From Gammaproteobacteria bacterium (lineage in GTDB: Bacteria; Pseudomonadota; Gammaproteobacteria; Pseudomonadales; Azotimanducaceae): 13,210 nucleotides of DNA. The DNA lies in NCBI GenBank assembly GCA_027293665.1, contig JAPUFN010000219.1, positions 1-13,210 on the forward strand, in the 5' to 3' direction. The position numbers were made by a program, and so were the translations under genes. Positions 1 to 7,024 of this stretch are shown in pieces. Under the pieces are notes generated by a model. It did not search any database. It saw only the letters and a list, made by a program, of their open reading frames with translations, and was not told where the DNA came from. Position 1 is the stretch's first letter. Every line of letters starts with the position of its first letter.

Positions 1-1
1 C

Positions 2-1015
2 CGGGTGACGGTAGATCAGAAAAGGATGATCAATTGTCGTGCGGATCTCAATCAGCTCGTTCCGTTCAAATATGACTGGGCCTGGCAGAAGTATCTGGAT
101 GGCTGCGCCAACCACTGGATGCCGCAGGAGGTCAACATGACCGCCGATATCGCCCTGTGGAAGTCTCCCAACGGACTGTCCGCAGACGAGCGGGTGGTCG
201 TCAAGCGCAGCCTTGGGTTCTTTTCAACGGCAGACTCTCTCGTTGCAAACAATCTGGTCCTCGCAATCTATCGGCTCGTCACAAATCCGGAATGTCGCCA
301 GTACCTGTTACGACAGGCGTTTGAAGAGGCCATTCACACTCACGCCTACCAGTACTGCATCGAATCCCTTGGTATGGACGAGGGCGAAATTTTCAACATG
401 TATCACGAGGTGCCCGTTGTCGCCCGCAAGGCTTCCTGGGCTCTGGACTACACGAAGGAAATATCCGACCCGACGTTTACGACCGGCACACCGGAAACGG
501 ATAAAGTACTGCTGAAGAATCTCATCGCCTACTACTGTGTGCTCGAAGGAATTTTCTTCTATTGCGGCTTCACCCAGATTCTATCCATGGGCCGCCGTAA
601 CAAGATGACGGGCACCTCCGAGCAGTTCCAGTACATCCTGCGTGATGAATCCATGCATGTGAATTTCGGAATCGATGTGATCAACCAGATCAAACTGGAA
701 AACCCGAGTTTGTGGGACGAGCAAATGCAGTCACTCGCACGCCAGATGATCCTGGAGGGCACGGTGCTGGAAATCGAATATGCCAAGGACACCATGCCCA
801 GAGGTATCCTTGGCATGAACGCCAATATGATGGCCGAATATTTACACTTCATCGCAAACAGGCGCCTGGCGCAGATCGGCCTGCTCGAAGAGTATCCCGG
901 TGTTAAAAACCCTTTCCCCTGGATGTCAGAAATCATGGATTTGAAGAAAGAGAAGAACTTCTTTGAGACCCGGGTGACGGAATACCAGACGGGTGGTGCA
1001 TTGAACTGGGACTGA
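2..1015 (+). CDS. nrdB: Ribonucleoside-diphosphate reductase, class Ia beta subunit (5' end outside window)
   Basis: Radical-carrying small subunit of aerobic ribonucleotide reductase, which with NrdA reduces ribonucleoside diphosphates to deoxyribonucleotides in the cytoplasm. Numbering from the GTG at 5, the di-iron and radical residues are visible with the spacing known from E. coli NrdB: D77, E108, H111, the radical Tyr Y115, then E181, E215 and H218 (FEEAIHTHAY and RDESMH contexts). The C-terminal tail EYQTGGALNWD is the type that docks into NrdA. The reading frame is open to the left edge, and the residues before MINCRADLNQLVPFKYDW match the interior of longer Pseudomonas-type NrdB proteins. 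The GTG at 5 is therefore very probably an internal valine and the true start lies upstream. At 336 residues or more, this is shorter than the 376 of E. coli and the roughly 415 of the Pseudomonas type. nrdA would be expected just to the left. A strong terminator follows 90 bp downstream. Confidence 0.97.
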   Translation, partial: RVTVDQKRMINCRADLNQLVPFKYDWAWQKYLDGCANHWMPQEVNMTADIALWKSPNGLSADERVVVKRSLGFFSTADSLVANNLVLAIYRLVTNPECRQYLLRQAFEEAIHTHAYQYCIESLGMDEGEIFNMYHEVPVVARKASWALDYTKEISDPTFTTGTPETDKVLLKNLIAYYCVLEGIFFYCGFTQILSMGRRNKMTGTSEQFQYILRDESMHVNFGIDVINQIKLENPSLWDEQMQSLARQMILEGTVLEIEYAKDTMPRGILGMNANMMAEYLHFIANRRLAQIGLLEEYPGVKNPFPWMSEIMDLKKEKNFFETRVTEYQTGGALNWD

Positions 1016-1024
1016 CAGCCTGTC

Positions 1025-1065
1025 CTGTCGCGAGACCAGCAGCGTGTTTTTCAACACGTTGCTAG
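1025..1065. repeat. 41-bp structured palindromic repeat, copy A
   Basis: Intergenic element 9 bp after the nrdB stop. An 11-bp stem (1038-1048 with 1053-1063, loop TTTC) contains one G-T wobble. The conserved 8-mer CTGTCGCG lies at the left end. A second copy sits at 4847-4887, and the two agree at 36 of 41 positions. There is no T-run after the stem, so this is not an obvious intrinsic terminator, although it could act as a 3'-end stabiliser for nrdB mRNA. It resembles REP-type dispersed palindromes in style, but no named family is assigned. Confidence 0.8.
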
Positions 1066-1104
1066 ATTCGGGGCTTTCCTCTCTTCGCACTTACCGTTAG
1101 TTTT

Positions 1105-1133
1105 AGCCCTTCCAGTTGGAAGGGCTTTTTTTT
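1105..1133 (+). terminator. Rho-independent terminator after nrdB
   Basis: A perfect 9-bp stem AGCCCTTCC / GGAAGGGCT (1105-1113 and 1118-1126) with a 4-nt loop AGTT is followed directly by eight T residues (1126-1133). It is oriented to end the nrdB transcript. The right arm carries GGAAGGG, and the next gene's ATG begins at 1134, so the element is also positioned as part of the 5' leader of the acylase gene. Confidence 0.92.
1118..1124 (+). promoter_or_regulatory. Likely Shine-Dalgarno of the acylase gene, inside the terminator stem
   Basis: GGAAGGG lies 9 nt before the ATG at 1134 and is the only purine-rich stretch near that start. It forms the 3' arm of the terminator hairpin, so folding of the hairpin would hide the ribosome binding site. 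That regulatory effect is inference. The site supports the choice of the ATG at 1134 as start. Confidence 0.55.
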
Positions 1134-3830
1134 ATGCGGCTATTCAAGCGTCGCCAACTACGTTATTTCGTAGACTGCCACGTGGCTGGGCACCTAGCTG
1201 TGCTTTTTGCGTTCCTTTTTACGTTCGGTGCCAGTCTGTTTACTCCGTTCGGACATCTGCTCGCAGCCGAAACCACGCAGCCAGTCGAGGCGACATACTA
1301 CCTTCAGGGACTCGACGCACCCGCGGAGATCATCGTGGACCACTGGGGGGTGCCGCACATCTACGCGGGTACGCACTATGACGCCTTCTTCGTACAGGGA
1401 TTCAACGCCGCACGAGACCGGTTATGGCAAATTGATCTGTGGCGGCGGCGCGGACTCGGTCAACTCTCCGAAGTGCTCGGCGCAAGTTACCTGGAGCAGG
1501 ATAAAGCCGCACGCCTGTTTCTCTACCGGGGTGGCATGTATCGCGAATGGTTGGCGTACGGCTCAGATGCCAAGCGTATCGCCGAGGCATTCACCACCGG
1601 GATCAACGCCTTCGTTCGCCTGATCCGGCGCCGACCGGAGCTGCTTCCCGTGGAATTCGAACTTCTGGACTACGAACCCTCGCTGTGGGATCCAGCAGAC
1701 GTGGTGCGGATCCGCAGCAACGGGCTGTGGCGCAATGTCACCTCTGAAGTTCGACGGGCGCGCATTGCTTGCCAGGATGGGTTGCCCGCAGCCGCGCTGT
1801 GGAAGGTTCTGCAACCGAAATGGTCAACCAGAATTCCCGCAGGGCTCAGCCCCTGTGACATTCCCGAAAATGTACTGGACGTATATCTTCTGGCAAAAGC
1901 GCCGGTCGTCTTCGATGCTGATATGACTGCTGCAGCCACCCGCAATCAGGCACTGATTGCGACCGGTCTCACGACTGCCTTACGCGGCGACCTCGGCAGC
2001 AACAACTGGGTGGTTGCCGGGGATCGTACTACCACCGGCCGGCCAATCCTGGCCGATGACCCACACCGTGGCCACGCCGTACCATCGTTACGCTACATCG
2101 CCCACCTCAACGCACCCGGCCTCGATGTCATTGGCGCCGGTGAGCCCGCACTGCCTGGAATCTCGATAGGGCACAACCAGCGCATCGCGTTCGGCCTCAC
2201 GATATTTCCGATTGATCAGGAAGATCTCTACGTCTACGAAAAACGCCGCGACGGCTATGAATATGCCGACCGGATCGAGCCATTGCGGATAGTCCAGGAG
2301 ATCATCAACGTCCGTGATGCCCCGGTCGAAAAGGTCGAGCTGCGATTCAGCCGTCACGGACCAGTGGTGTTCGAGACCAACCGGCAGATCTTCGCAGTTC
2401 GAGCCGCCTGGCTCGAGCCAGGCATGGCCCCTTACTTCGGCAGCGTCGAATACATGCGCGCGCAGAACTGGCGCGAATTTGTTGCCGCACTCAACCGCTG
2501 GGGAGCACCGGCCGAGAATCAGGTTTATGCCGACATCGATGGCAACATCGGCTACAAACCCGCCGGCCTCTTCCCCCGGCGTGACAACTGGGATGGTCTG
2601 CTACCTGTGCCCGGGGATGGTCGATACGAATGGAATGGCTATTTCGACATGGACGCCCTGCCCGAAGAGTACAACCCGGACAGGGGTTTCACCGGCACCG
2701 CCAACTCCATGAACCTGCCGGCGGACTATCCGATCGCTGAGCGACGCGTGGGATTCGAATGGTCCGCACCCTGGCGTTATCGCCGACTCTGGGAAGTACT
2801 GGAATCCCAGGAACCCCACAGTCTGACAGACTCACACGACCTGCAACGCGACTACCACTCGATACTGGCGCGGGAAGTCATCAGCACGTTGCCACGGCCC
2901 ATTGCCGACGCAGAGACTTCTGCCGCCGCGGCTGAGGACAGCGCAATCTCCGAATTTCAAATCGGCATCCCGCTGGACGCACCGCCAGCAGCGGACGTTC
3001 TGGCGGCCGTGGCGGTGACTGTCCCGGTAGACATTGCCGCGGACGCTGGAGTGGACGTTGCAGCGTATGTTCCGGTGGATGTTCCGCTGGCTGCGGCGCT
3101 GGAAATACCGCCAGCTACGTTGCCGGACGAAGCGCTGATTGCACCTGCAGAACCAGCCGTAGATGCATCACTGTACTCAGCGACACATACGCCGACCACC
3201 TGGCTGCAATCCTGGGATGCCGTCCTGAACGTGGATTCACCGCAGGCTGCACTTTACGCGCTGTGGTATTACCGCCATCTGGCCCCGGCGCTGGCGACTC
3301 ATCTGGCAGCCGAGGTCAGCGACCTTGTGCAACCCCTCGACTCGCTGAGCGTGTTGGCAGCGCTCAAGGATGATCCTGCAGCCCGTCAGATCGCATCGAC
3401 ATCGCTGGCTGCAGCCTGGCGGGAAGCCATCACTCTACTTGGTGCAGACCCACAAGCCTGGCGCTGGGGGGACCTGCATCTCATCCGCTTCGCGCATCCA
3501 TTGCTGGACCTTGCCGCAGAACCGCTCAAGGCTAAGTTGCGCTATAAACCTCATCCCCGGGGTGGCAGCGGCAATACGACAAACAGCACAAGTTTCTCCC
3601 CTGCAGACTTTCTGGTCCGCTCCGGAGCTTCATTTCGCATGGTCCTGGATGTCGGGCGTTGGGACGAAGCCGAAATGACGAACGCACCGGGCCAGTCGGG
3701 CGATCCTGAATCACCTTTTTATCGAAACCTGCTGGAGGGCTGGGCTAACGATTCAAGCTTCCCGCTGCTCTATTCCAGAGAAGCCGTGCTCGCCAATCAG
3801 GCGCTCAGGATTGAACTGCTGCCTCAGTGA
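1134..3830 (+). CDS. Secreted penicillin acylase-family (S45) Ntn hydrolase
   Basis: Probable exported amidase of the penicillin G acylase / acyl-homoserine-lactone acylase superfamily, made as a precursor that cleaves itself into alpha and beta chains. From the ATG (898 aa): a signal peptide with n-region RLFKRR, hydrophobic core about residues 23-40 and a likely cut after HLLAA (about 45); an alpha chain with the family pattern DHWGVPHIYA and QGFNAARDRLWQIDLWRR; and the beta-chain N-terminal nucleophile Ser289 in GSNNWVV (codon 1998-2000). A conserved Asn462 follows in PAENQVYADIDGNIGY. The C-terminal core (HPRGGSGNTTN) is present. Residues about 591-684 form an Ala/Val/Pro-rich low-complexity insert that is unusual for the family. 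An upstream in-frame TTG at 1116 lies inside the terminator and is less likely as start; a later GTG at 1182 would lose the basic n-region. The acyl substrate (beta-lactam, lactone signal or other amide) cannot be told from sequence. Confidence 0.9.
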   Translation: MRLFKRRQLRYFVDCHVAGHLAVLFAFLFTFGASLFTPFGHLLAAETTQPVEATYYLQGLDAPAEIIVDHWGVPHIYAGTHYDAFFVQGFNAARDRLWQIDLWRRRGLGQLSEVLGASYLEQDKAARLFLYRGGMYREWLAYGSDAKRIAEAFTTGINAFVRLIRRRPELLPVEFELLDYEPSLWDPADVVRIRSNGLWRNVTSEVRRARIACQDGLPAAALWKVLQPKWSTRIPAGLSPCDIPENVLDVYLLAKAPVVFDADMTAAATRNQALIATGLTTALRGDLGSNNWVVAGDRTTTGRPILADDPHRGHAVPSLRYIAHLNAPGLDVIGAGEPALPGISIGHNQRIAFGLTIFPIDQEDLYVYEKRRDGYEYADRIEPLRIVQEIINVRDAPVEKVELRFSRHGPVVFETNRQIFAVRAAWLEPGMAPYFGSVEYMRAQNWREFVAALNRWGAPAENQVYADIDGNIGYKPAGLFPRRDNWDGLLPVPGDGRYEWNGYFDMDALPEEYNPDRGFTGTANSMNLPADYPIAERRVGFEWSAPWRYRRLWEVLESQEPHSLTDSHDLQRDYHSILAREVISTLPRPIADAETSAAAAEDSAISEFQIGIPLDAPPAADVLAAVAVTVPVDIAADAGVDVAAYVPVDVPLAAALEIPPATLPDEALIAPAEPAVDASLYSATHTPTTWLQSWDAVLNVDSPQAALYALWYYRHLAPALATHLAAEVSDLVQPLDSLSVLAALKDDPAARQIASTSLAAAWREAITLLGADPQAWRWGDLHLIRFAHPLLDLAAEPLKAKLRYKPHPRGGSGNTTNSTSFSPADFLVRSGASFRMVLDVGRWDEAEMTNAPGQSGDPESPFYRNLLEGWANDSSFPLLYSREAVLANQALRIELLPQ
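2904..3185 (+). repeat. Low-complexity, imperfectly repeated segment within the acylase gene
   Basis: Encodes about 94 residues rich in Ala, Val, Pro and Asp, with a degenerate internal motif of the form (P/G)-V-D-(I/V)-(A/P), seen as VPVDIA, GVDVA and VPVDVP between about 3020 and 3090. The DNA shows matching imperfect repeats such as GTGGACGTTGC and GTGGATGTTCC. The reading frame stays open, so it behaves as an in-frame insert in the beta chain between the conserved core (ending near LAREVISTLPRP) and the helical part starting WLQSWDAVL. Confidence 0.6.
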
Positions 3831-4813
3831 GCCGTCGCGATTGCGCTAAGAAATTTATCCAGTTCGATATTACGGCCGCAGAGGACCACCGCGACTGTTT
3901 TACCGGCAAGTTCGCTGTGATGCTCCAGGGTCTGCAGGCAGCCGGCTAATGCCACCCCTGCTGCACCTTCAACGATCCAGCGTTCGTTTTCGGCAAGAAC
4001 CCGCATCGCACTGATGATCTCGGCTTCGCTGACGAGCACATATTGATCGATGAACCCCTGGCACAACTCAAACGTAATTGAACCTGGTTCGACCCCACCA
4101 GCCGTGCCATCTGAAATAGTCGGTGCATCAGTGACCTGCCGGATCTCTCCAGCCAGGAGGCAATCATGCATCGCCGATGCATTACGCGCCCAGCAGCCGT
4201 ACACCCGGGCCTGTGGAAACTTCGCCCTGACGCTTGCAGCAACGCCGGATATCAAGCCACCGCCACCGACCGAGACGAACACTGCATCCAGAGCAGTACA
4301 TTGTTCAGCCAGCTCCGCACCGACCGTGCCCTGGCCGGCGATGATCAGCGGATCGTTGTAAGGCGAAACAAACTTCATCCCGCCGGCTAGCGCGGCAGTT
4401 TTTGCCGCGAGCTCTGCATCGAGTCCGTCGCCTTCGACAAATTCGAGATCCACCTGGCCATCTATGAGAACTGCTGACAGTGCTTTGAGCTTCAGCGGGG
4501 AAATTACTTTCGGCAGGTAAATGGTTGCCCGCAAACCGGTCACACCAGCTGCAAACGCAACACCAAGCGCATGGTTGCCGGTTGACGCGGTAATGATGCC
4601 CCGGTCCCGCTCGCTTGCGTCCAGCGTCAGCAGGCGATTGAGCGCTCCGCGCAACTTGAACGAACCCGTGTGCTGAAGATGTTCGCATTTCAGCAGAACA
4701 TCGGCTCCATCAAGCCAGTGGCAGCGACTGACTGGTGTCCTCAGAACATAAGGCTGCAGACGCGCCACCGCCTCTGTAACTGTCTGTGGCAGAGTTTCGG
4801 CAAGAGTACTCAC
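3824..4813 (-). CDS. PLP-dependent threonine/serine dehydratase family (fold type II)
   Basis: Cytoplasmic fold-type II PLP enzyme of 329 aa, of the group that deaminates L-threonine or L-serine to 2-oxobutyrate or pyruvate; serine racemase and hydroxyaspartate or hydroxyectoine-derived amino acid dehydratases share the fold. PLP lysine K53 lies in TGSFKLRGA, STGNHALGVA (77-86) binds substrate, and the phosphate-binding glycine loop SVGGGGLISG is at 181-190. The C-terminal LCGRNI (311-316) replaces the common SGGN-type motif near the cofactor ring. There is no ACT regulatory domain, which argues against isoleucine-feedback IlvA and fits the short catabolic type. The start is GTG at 4811-4813 with only a weak ribosome site; the N-terminus then aligns with the family (ARLQPYVLRTPVSR). 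It is the last gene of a leftward cluster, 59 bp after the hydrolase gene, and its end overlaps the acylase end by 7 bp. Substrate uncertain. Confidence 0.88.
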   Translation of the reverse strand: MSTLAETLPQTVTEAVARLQPYVLRTPVSRCHWLDGADVLLKCEHLQHTGSFKLRGALNRLLTLDASERDRGIITASTGNHALGVAFAAGVTGLRATIYLPKVISPLKLKALSAVLIDGQVDLEFVEGDGLDAELAAKTAALAGGMKFVSPYNDPLIIAGQGTVGAELAEQCTALDAVFVSVGGGGLISGVAASVRAKFPQARVYGCWARNASAMHDCLLAGEIRQVTDAPTISDGTAGGVEPGSITFELCQGFIDQYVLVSEAEIISAMRVLAENERWIVEGAAGVALAGCLQTLEHHSELAGKTVAVVLCGRNIELDKFLSAIATAH

Positions 4814-4846
4814 TGGCTCAGATGCTGCCAGCGAATGTCAATCGAA

Positions 4847-4887
4847 CTGTCGCGTGACGAGCAGCGTGTTTTTCAGCACGCTGCGAG
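4847..4887. repeat. 41-bp structured palindromic repeat, copy B
   Basis: Second copy of the element at 1025-1065, with 36 of 41 bases identical. It has a perfect 8-bp stem GCAGCGTG / CACGCTGC (4861-4868 and 4877-4884) with loop TTTTTCAG. Compared with copy A, the two substitutions inside the stem change G-T to G-C and T-A to T-G, so pairing is kept. It fills most of the 59-bp gap between the hydrolase and dehydratase genes and runs into the hydrolase coding end: its bases supply the final codons and the TGA stop of that gene. Confidence 0.8.
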
Positions 4888-5775
4888 CTCCGCCAGCATA
4901 TCCCTGAGCGCCTCGACGAACGCCAGCGGCTGGTCAAGAAACACATGATGTTGCGCATCAGCCACGGCTACGGCTGGAAAGTCACTCACGATAAGCTCAC
5001 GCATATAGGCGAGCGTCCGGGCAGAAAAGAGCTCGCTCTTCTCGCCATAGATCAAACCGAGTCGAACCTGCAGGTTGCGATAGTCTTCAGGTACCCGTTC
5101 CGAATTTTTCAGGGTTGCAGGCAAATCATCGTCGAATTTCCAGACCCAGCCACCGCCGTCAGCACGCATCAGCGAATGCCGGGCAATGTACTCCAGGATG
5201 TAGCCATTCTCACAGGGTTGTGGCGGTTGCAGGCGGAACCGGCCCAGCGCAGTTTCGCGATCGGGATATACCTTGGTCTGACCTCCCATCATCATCATCG
5301 GGTGATCGGGTAGCGGCTCTTCCGGGTCGCGGATACCCGAATCGACCAGAATCAGGGCGCCAAATCGCTCGCTGTGCAGGTCGGCTGCTTTGACCGCCAT
5401 GTGACCGCCAAAACTATGCGCAACCACAACAACGTCTTTGCCAAATTCCGCGTGATCACAAACCGCTACAATCTCGTCTGCATAGGTCGCACCATCGTAT
5501 TCATAGCGGTAGTCAGAGTCCCCCATGCCGGACAGGTTCATCGCGGCCACCTGGTAGTCACCGACAAAATGGGGCGCGATAAAATCCCACCAGTGGGCGT
5601 GGGCATTCATACCATGGATGAACAGTAATCCGGGCTTGGCGTCATCTTCACTCCAGCGCTGATAGACAACGTCACAATCGGCCACCTCGACGCTTGCGCT
5701 GGTATATTCGGTCTCAACCGCTTCGAAGAACCACTCCGGAATCGTCGGCGCACTGCCCTTGTCCCAGCGGGCCAC
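4873..5775 (-). CDS. Alpha/beta hydrolase fold protein
   Basis: Cytoplasmic alpha/beta hydrolase of 300 aa with no signal peptide. Visible features are the oxyanion-hole strand LLFIHGMNAHAHWWD (51-64), the nucleophile elbow AHSFGG with Ser121 (119-124), a probable acid in YGEKSEL (Glu245, possibly Glu248), and catalytic His277 in AQHHVFLDQP. The lid region holds a run of four methionines (160-163). The start is GTG at 5773-5775, two bases after the stop of the acyl-CoA dehydrogenase gene, with GGAG about 10 nt ahead, so the two are co-transcribed and probably translationally coupled. The last residues and the stop codon lie inside palindromic repeat copy B. The family includes esterases, thioesterases, C-C bond hydrolases and epoxide hydrolases; the acyl-CoA dehydrogenase neighbour makes an ester, thioester or ring-cleavage substrate plausible, but this is inference. 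Confidence 0.9.
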   Translation of the reverse strand: MARWDKGSAPTIPEWFFEAVETEYTSASVEVADCDVVYQRWSEDDAKPGLLFIHGMNAHAHWWDFIAPHFVGDYQVAAMNLSGMGDSDYRYEYDGATYADEIVAVCDHAEFGKDVVVVAHSFGGHMAVKAADLHSERFGALILVDSGIRDPEEPLPDHPMMMMGGQTKVYPDRETALGRFRLQPPQPCENGYILEYIARHSLMRADGGGWVWKFDDDLPATLKNSERVPEDYRNLQVRLGLIYGEKSELFSARTLAYMRELIVSDFPAVAVADAQHHVFLDQPLAFVEALRDMLAELAAC

Positions 5776-5777
5776 GA

Positions 5778-6911
5778 CTAGAGTGCTCCGAACCTTTTCA
5801 AATGAAAATCGACGTTGCCGAACAACGTATCGATCATCGTCAGACGTTTGAAGTAGTGGCCGATGCTGAGTTCCTCCGTCATACCCATACCACCGTGCAA
5901 CTGCACTGCACTCTGACCCACAAACCGCCCTGATTTACCGACCTGTACTTTGAAGGCAGACACTGCCTTTTTCGCCTCGGCGCCGTAGCCCTCGGCCATT
6001 CGCATCGCGGCCATGAACATCAGGGATTTAGCCTGCTCATGTTCCATGAACATGTCGACCATCCGGTGCTGCAATACCTGGAACTTGCCAATCGGCTGAC
6101 CGAATTGTTCGCGGGTCTTACAGTATTCCACAGTCGCTTTATAAAGCACCTCCATACAACCAACCGCCTCGGCACCCACGGCGAGAATGGCTTCATCGAT
6201 GACCTGCTCAATAACCCCAAGGCCTTCGCCCGCGGCACCAAGGAGGCTTTCAGCCGGTAGCGCAACACTGTCGAACGTGATTTCGGACGCGCGAAAAGCA
6301 TCTACTGTCGGGTAATCGCGGCGCGAGATTCCATCCGCGTTGGCTGGCACTACAAACAGCGACACACCATCCACGTCACGCTGATCGCCAGAGGTTCTTG
6401 CCGAAACGATGAGAAAATCGGCGGACGGCCCGTTCAATACGACCGCTTTGTAGCCGTTGAGGACCCAGCCGCCCGAGTCAGCCGCTGCCGCCTGTGTCGT
6501 GAGGTCAGCCAGATTGAAGCGTCCCTGCGGCTCAGCGTAGGCCAGCGCACCCTGGGTGGAACCATCTATTACACCAGCGAGGTAGCGTTCCTTTTGCGCG
6601 GCGGTTGCGGCCACCTTCAGCGCACCACCCGCCATGACCACGGTCGCAACGTAAGGTTCGACGACCAGACCCTTGCCGAAGCCTTCCATCATGATGATGG
6701 CTTCAATGGCACTACCGCCAAAACCACCATCCGCCTCATCGAAAGGCACTCCCAACCAACCCAGTTCCGCAAAAGTCTGCCAATGACTCGCGCTGTAGCC
6801 GAGTTCCTCCTTCACAATCTTCTGGCGGGCCTCGAATGCATAGTCCTTTTGAATGAACTTCTCGATACTGTCCTGCAGCAGCGTTTGTTCGGCGGAAAAA
6901 GAAAAGTCCAT
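5778..6911 (-). CDS. Acyl-CoA dehydrogenase family protein (pimeloyl-CoA dehydrogenase small-subunit type)
   Basis: FAD-dependent flavoprotein of 377 aa that would introduce an alpha-beta double bond into an acyl-CoA. The ACAD domains are in order: N-terminal helices (FSFSAEQTLLQDSIEKFI, then LGWLGVPFDEADGGFGGS), a middle beta domain (ALAYAEPQGRF at 122-132, GWVLNGYKAVVLNG), and a C-terminal helical domain with TREQFGQPIGKFQ (266-279) and QLHGGMGMTEEL (337-348). Where medium-chain enzymes have the catalytic base Glu in YEGT, this protein reads LFGN, with Phe364 at that position. The overall pattern recalls PimD-like small subunits and the catalytically silent halves of heteromeric actinobacterial FadE pairs. 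No second ACAD gene is in the window. The ATG at 6909-6911 has AAGGGG 7 nt ahead. It is the first gene of the leftward cluster and divergent from the crotonase gene. Confidence 0.9.
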   Translation of the reverse strand: MDFSFSAEQTLLQDSIEKFIQKDYAFEARQKIVKEELGYSASHWQTFAELGWLGVPFDEADGGFGGSAIEAIIMMEGFGKGLVVEPYVATVVMAGGALKVAATAAQKERYLAGVIDGSTQGALAYAEPQGRFNLADLTTQAAAADSGGWVLNGYKAVVLNGPSADFLIVSARTSGDQRDVDGVSLFVVPANADGISRRDYPTVDAFRASEITFDSVALPAESLLGAAGEGLGVIEQVIDEAILAVGAEAVGCMEVLYKATVEYCKTREQFGQPIGKFQVLQHRMVDMFMEHEQAKSLMFMAAMRMAEGYGAEAKKAVSAFKVQVGKSGRFVGQSAVQLHGGMGMTEELSIGHYFKRLTMIDTLFGNVDFHLKRFGAL

Positions 6912-7024
6912 GGCATCCCCTTAAACGGTATCGAACATACCTTGTAGTGCCAGCAAAGCATAGTCACGGCCCGGGCACTGTGATATTACCTGTTGCCCAT
7001 CGATCCCTCAGGACACGAACACCA
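6912..7024. promoter_or_regulatory. Divergent promoter region between acyl-CoA dehydrogenase and crotonase genes
   Basis: A 113-bp gap between two divergent starts, so it must carry the signals for both clusters unless transcription enters from further away. A small inverted repeat GGTAT-CGAAC-ATACC (6927-6941) lies 15 bp from the dehydrogenase ATG and could be an operator half-site pair, but 5-bp arms are weak evidence. A possible extended -10 on the + strand is TGTGATATT (GATATT at 6982-6987) without a good -35. No convincing sigma-70 promoter was found for the minus strand. Confidence 0.3.

Noticed and set aside
5..7. GTG at 5 as the true nrdB start
   Set aside because: The frame is open to the left edge, and the residues here match the interior of longer Pseudomonas-type NrdB proteins, so the gene is cut by the window.
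1..980. CCGGGTGACGG found both at the window start and near the nrdB 3' end (970-980)
   Set aside because: Both occurrences are in frame in nrdB (encoding RVTV and RVTE) and look like coincidental codon similarity, with no extension into the flanks.
1116..1118. TTG at 1116 as acylase start
   Set aside because: It lies within the terminator hairpin, has no ribosome site, and would add residues ahead of an already good signal peptide that starts at 1134.
2957..3199. Open frame on the minus strand opposite the acylase low-complexity insert, encoding a Ser/Thr/Ala-rich peptide
   Set aside because: It mirrors the repetitive composition of the sense strand, has no ribosome site and no recognisable domain, and lies inside a well-supported gene.
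5285..5300. CAT trinucleotide run giving four methionines in the hydrolase
   Set aside because: It is short, within a coherent reading frame and in the variable lid region; there is no sign of a frameshift or wider microsatellite.
6947..7024. N-terminal extension of the crotonase from an ATG at 6947
   Set aside because: The added 26 residues do not resemble the family N-terminus and would use up most of the divergent promoter region; the ATG at 7025 has a better ribosome site and fit.
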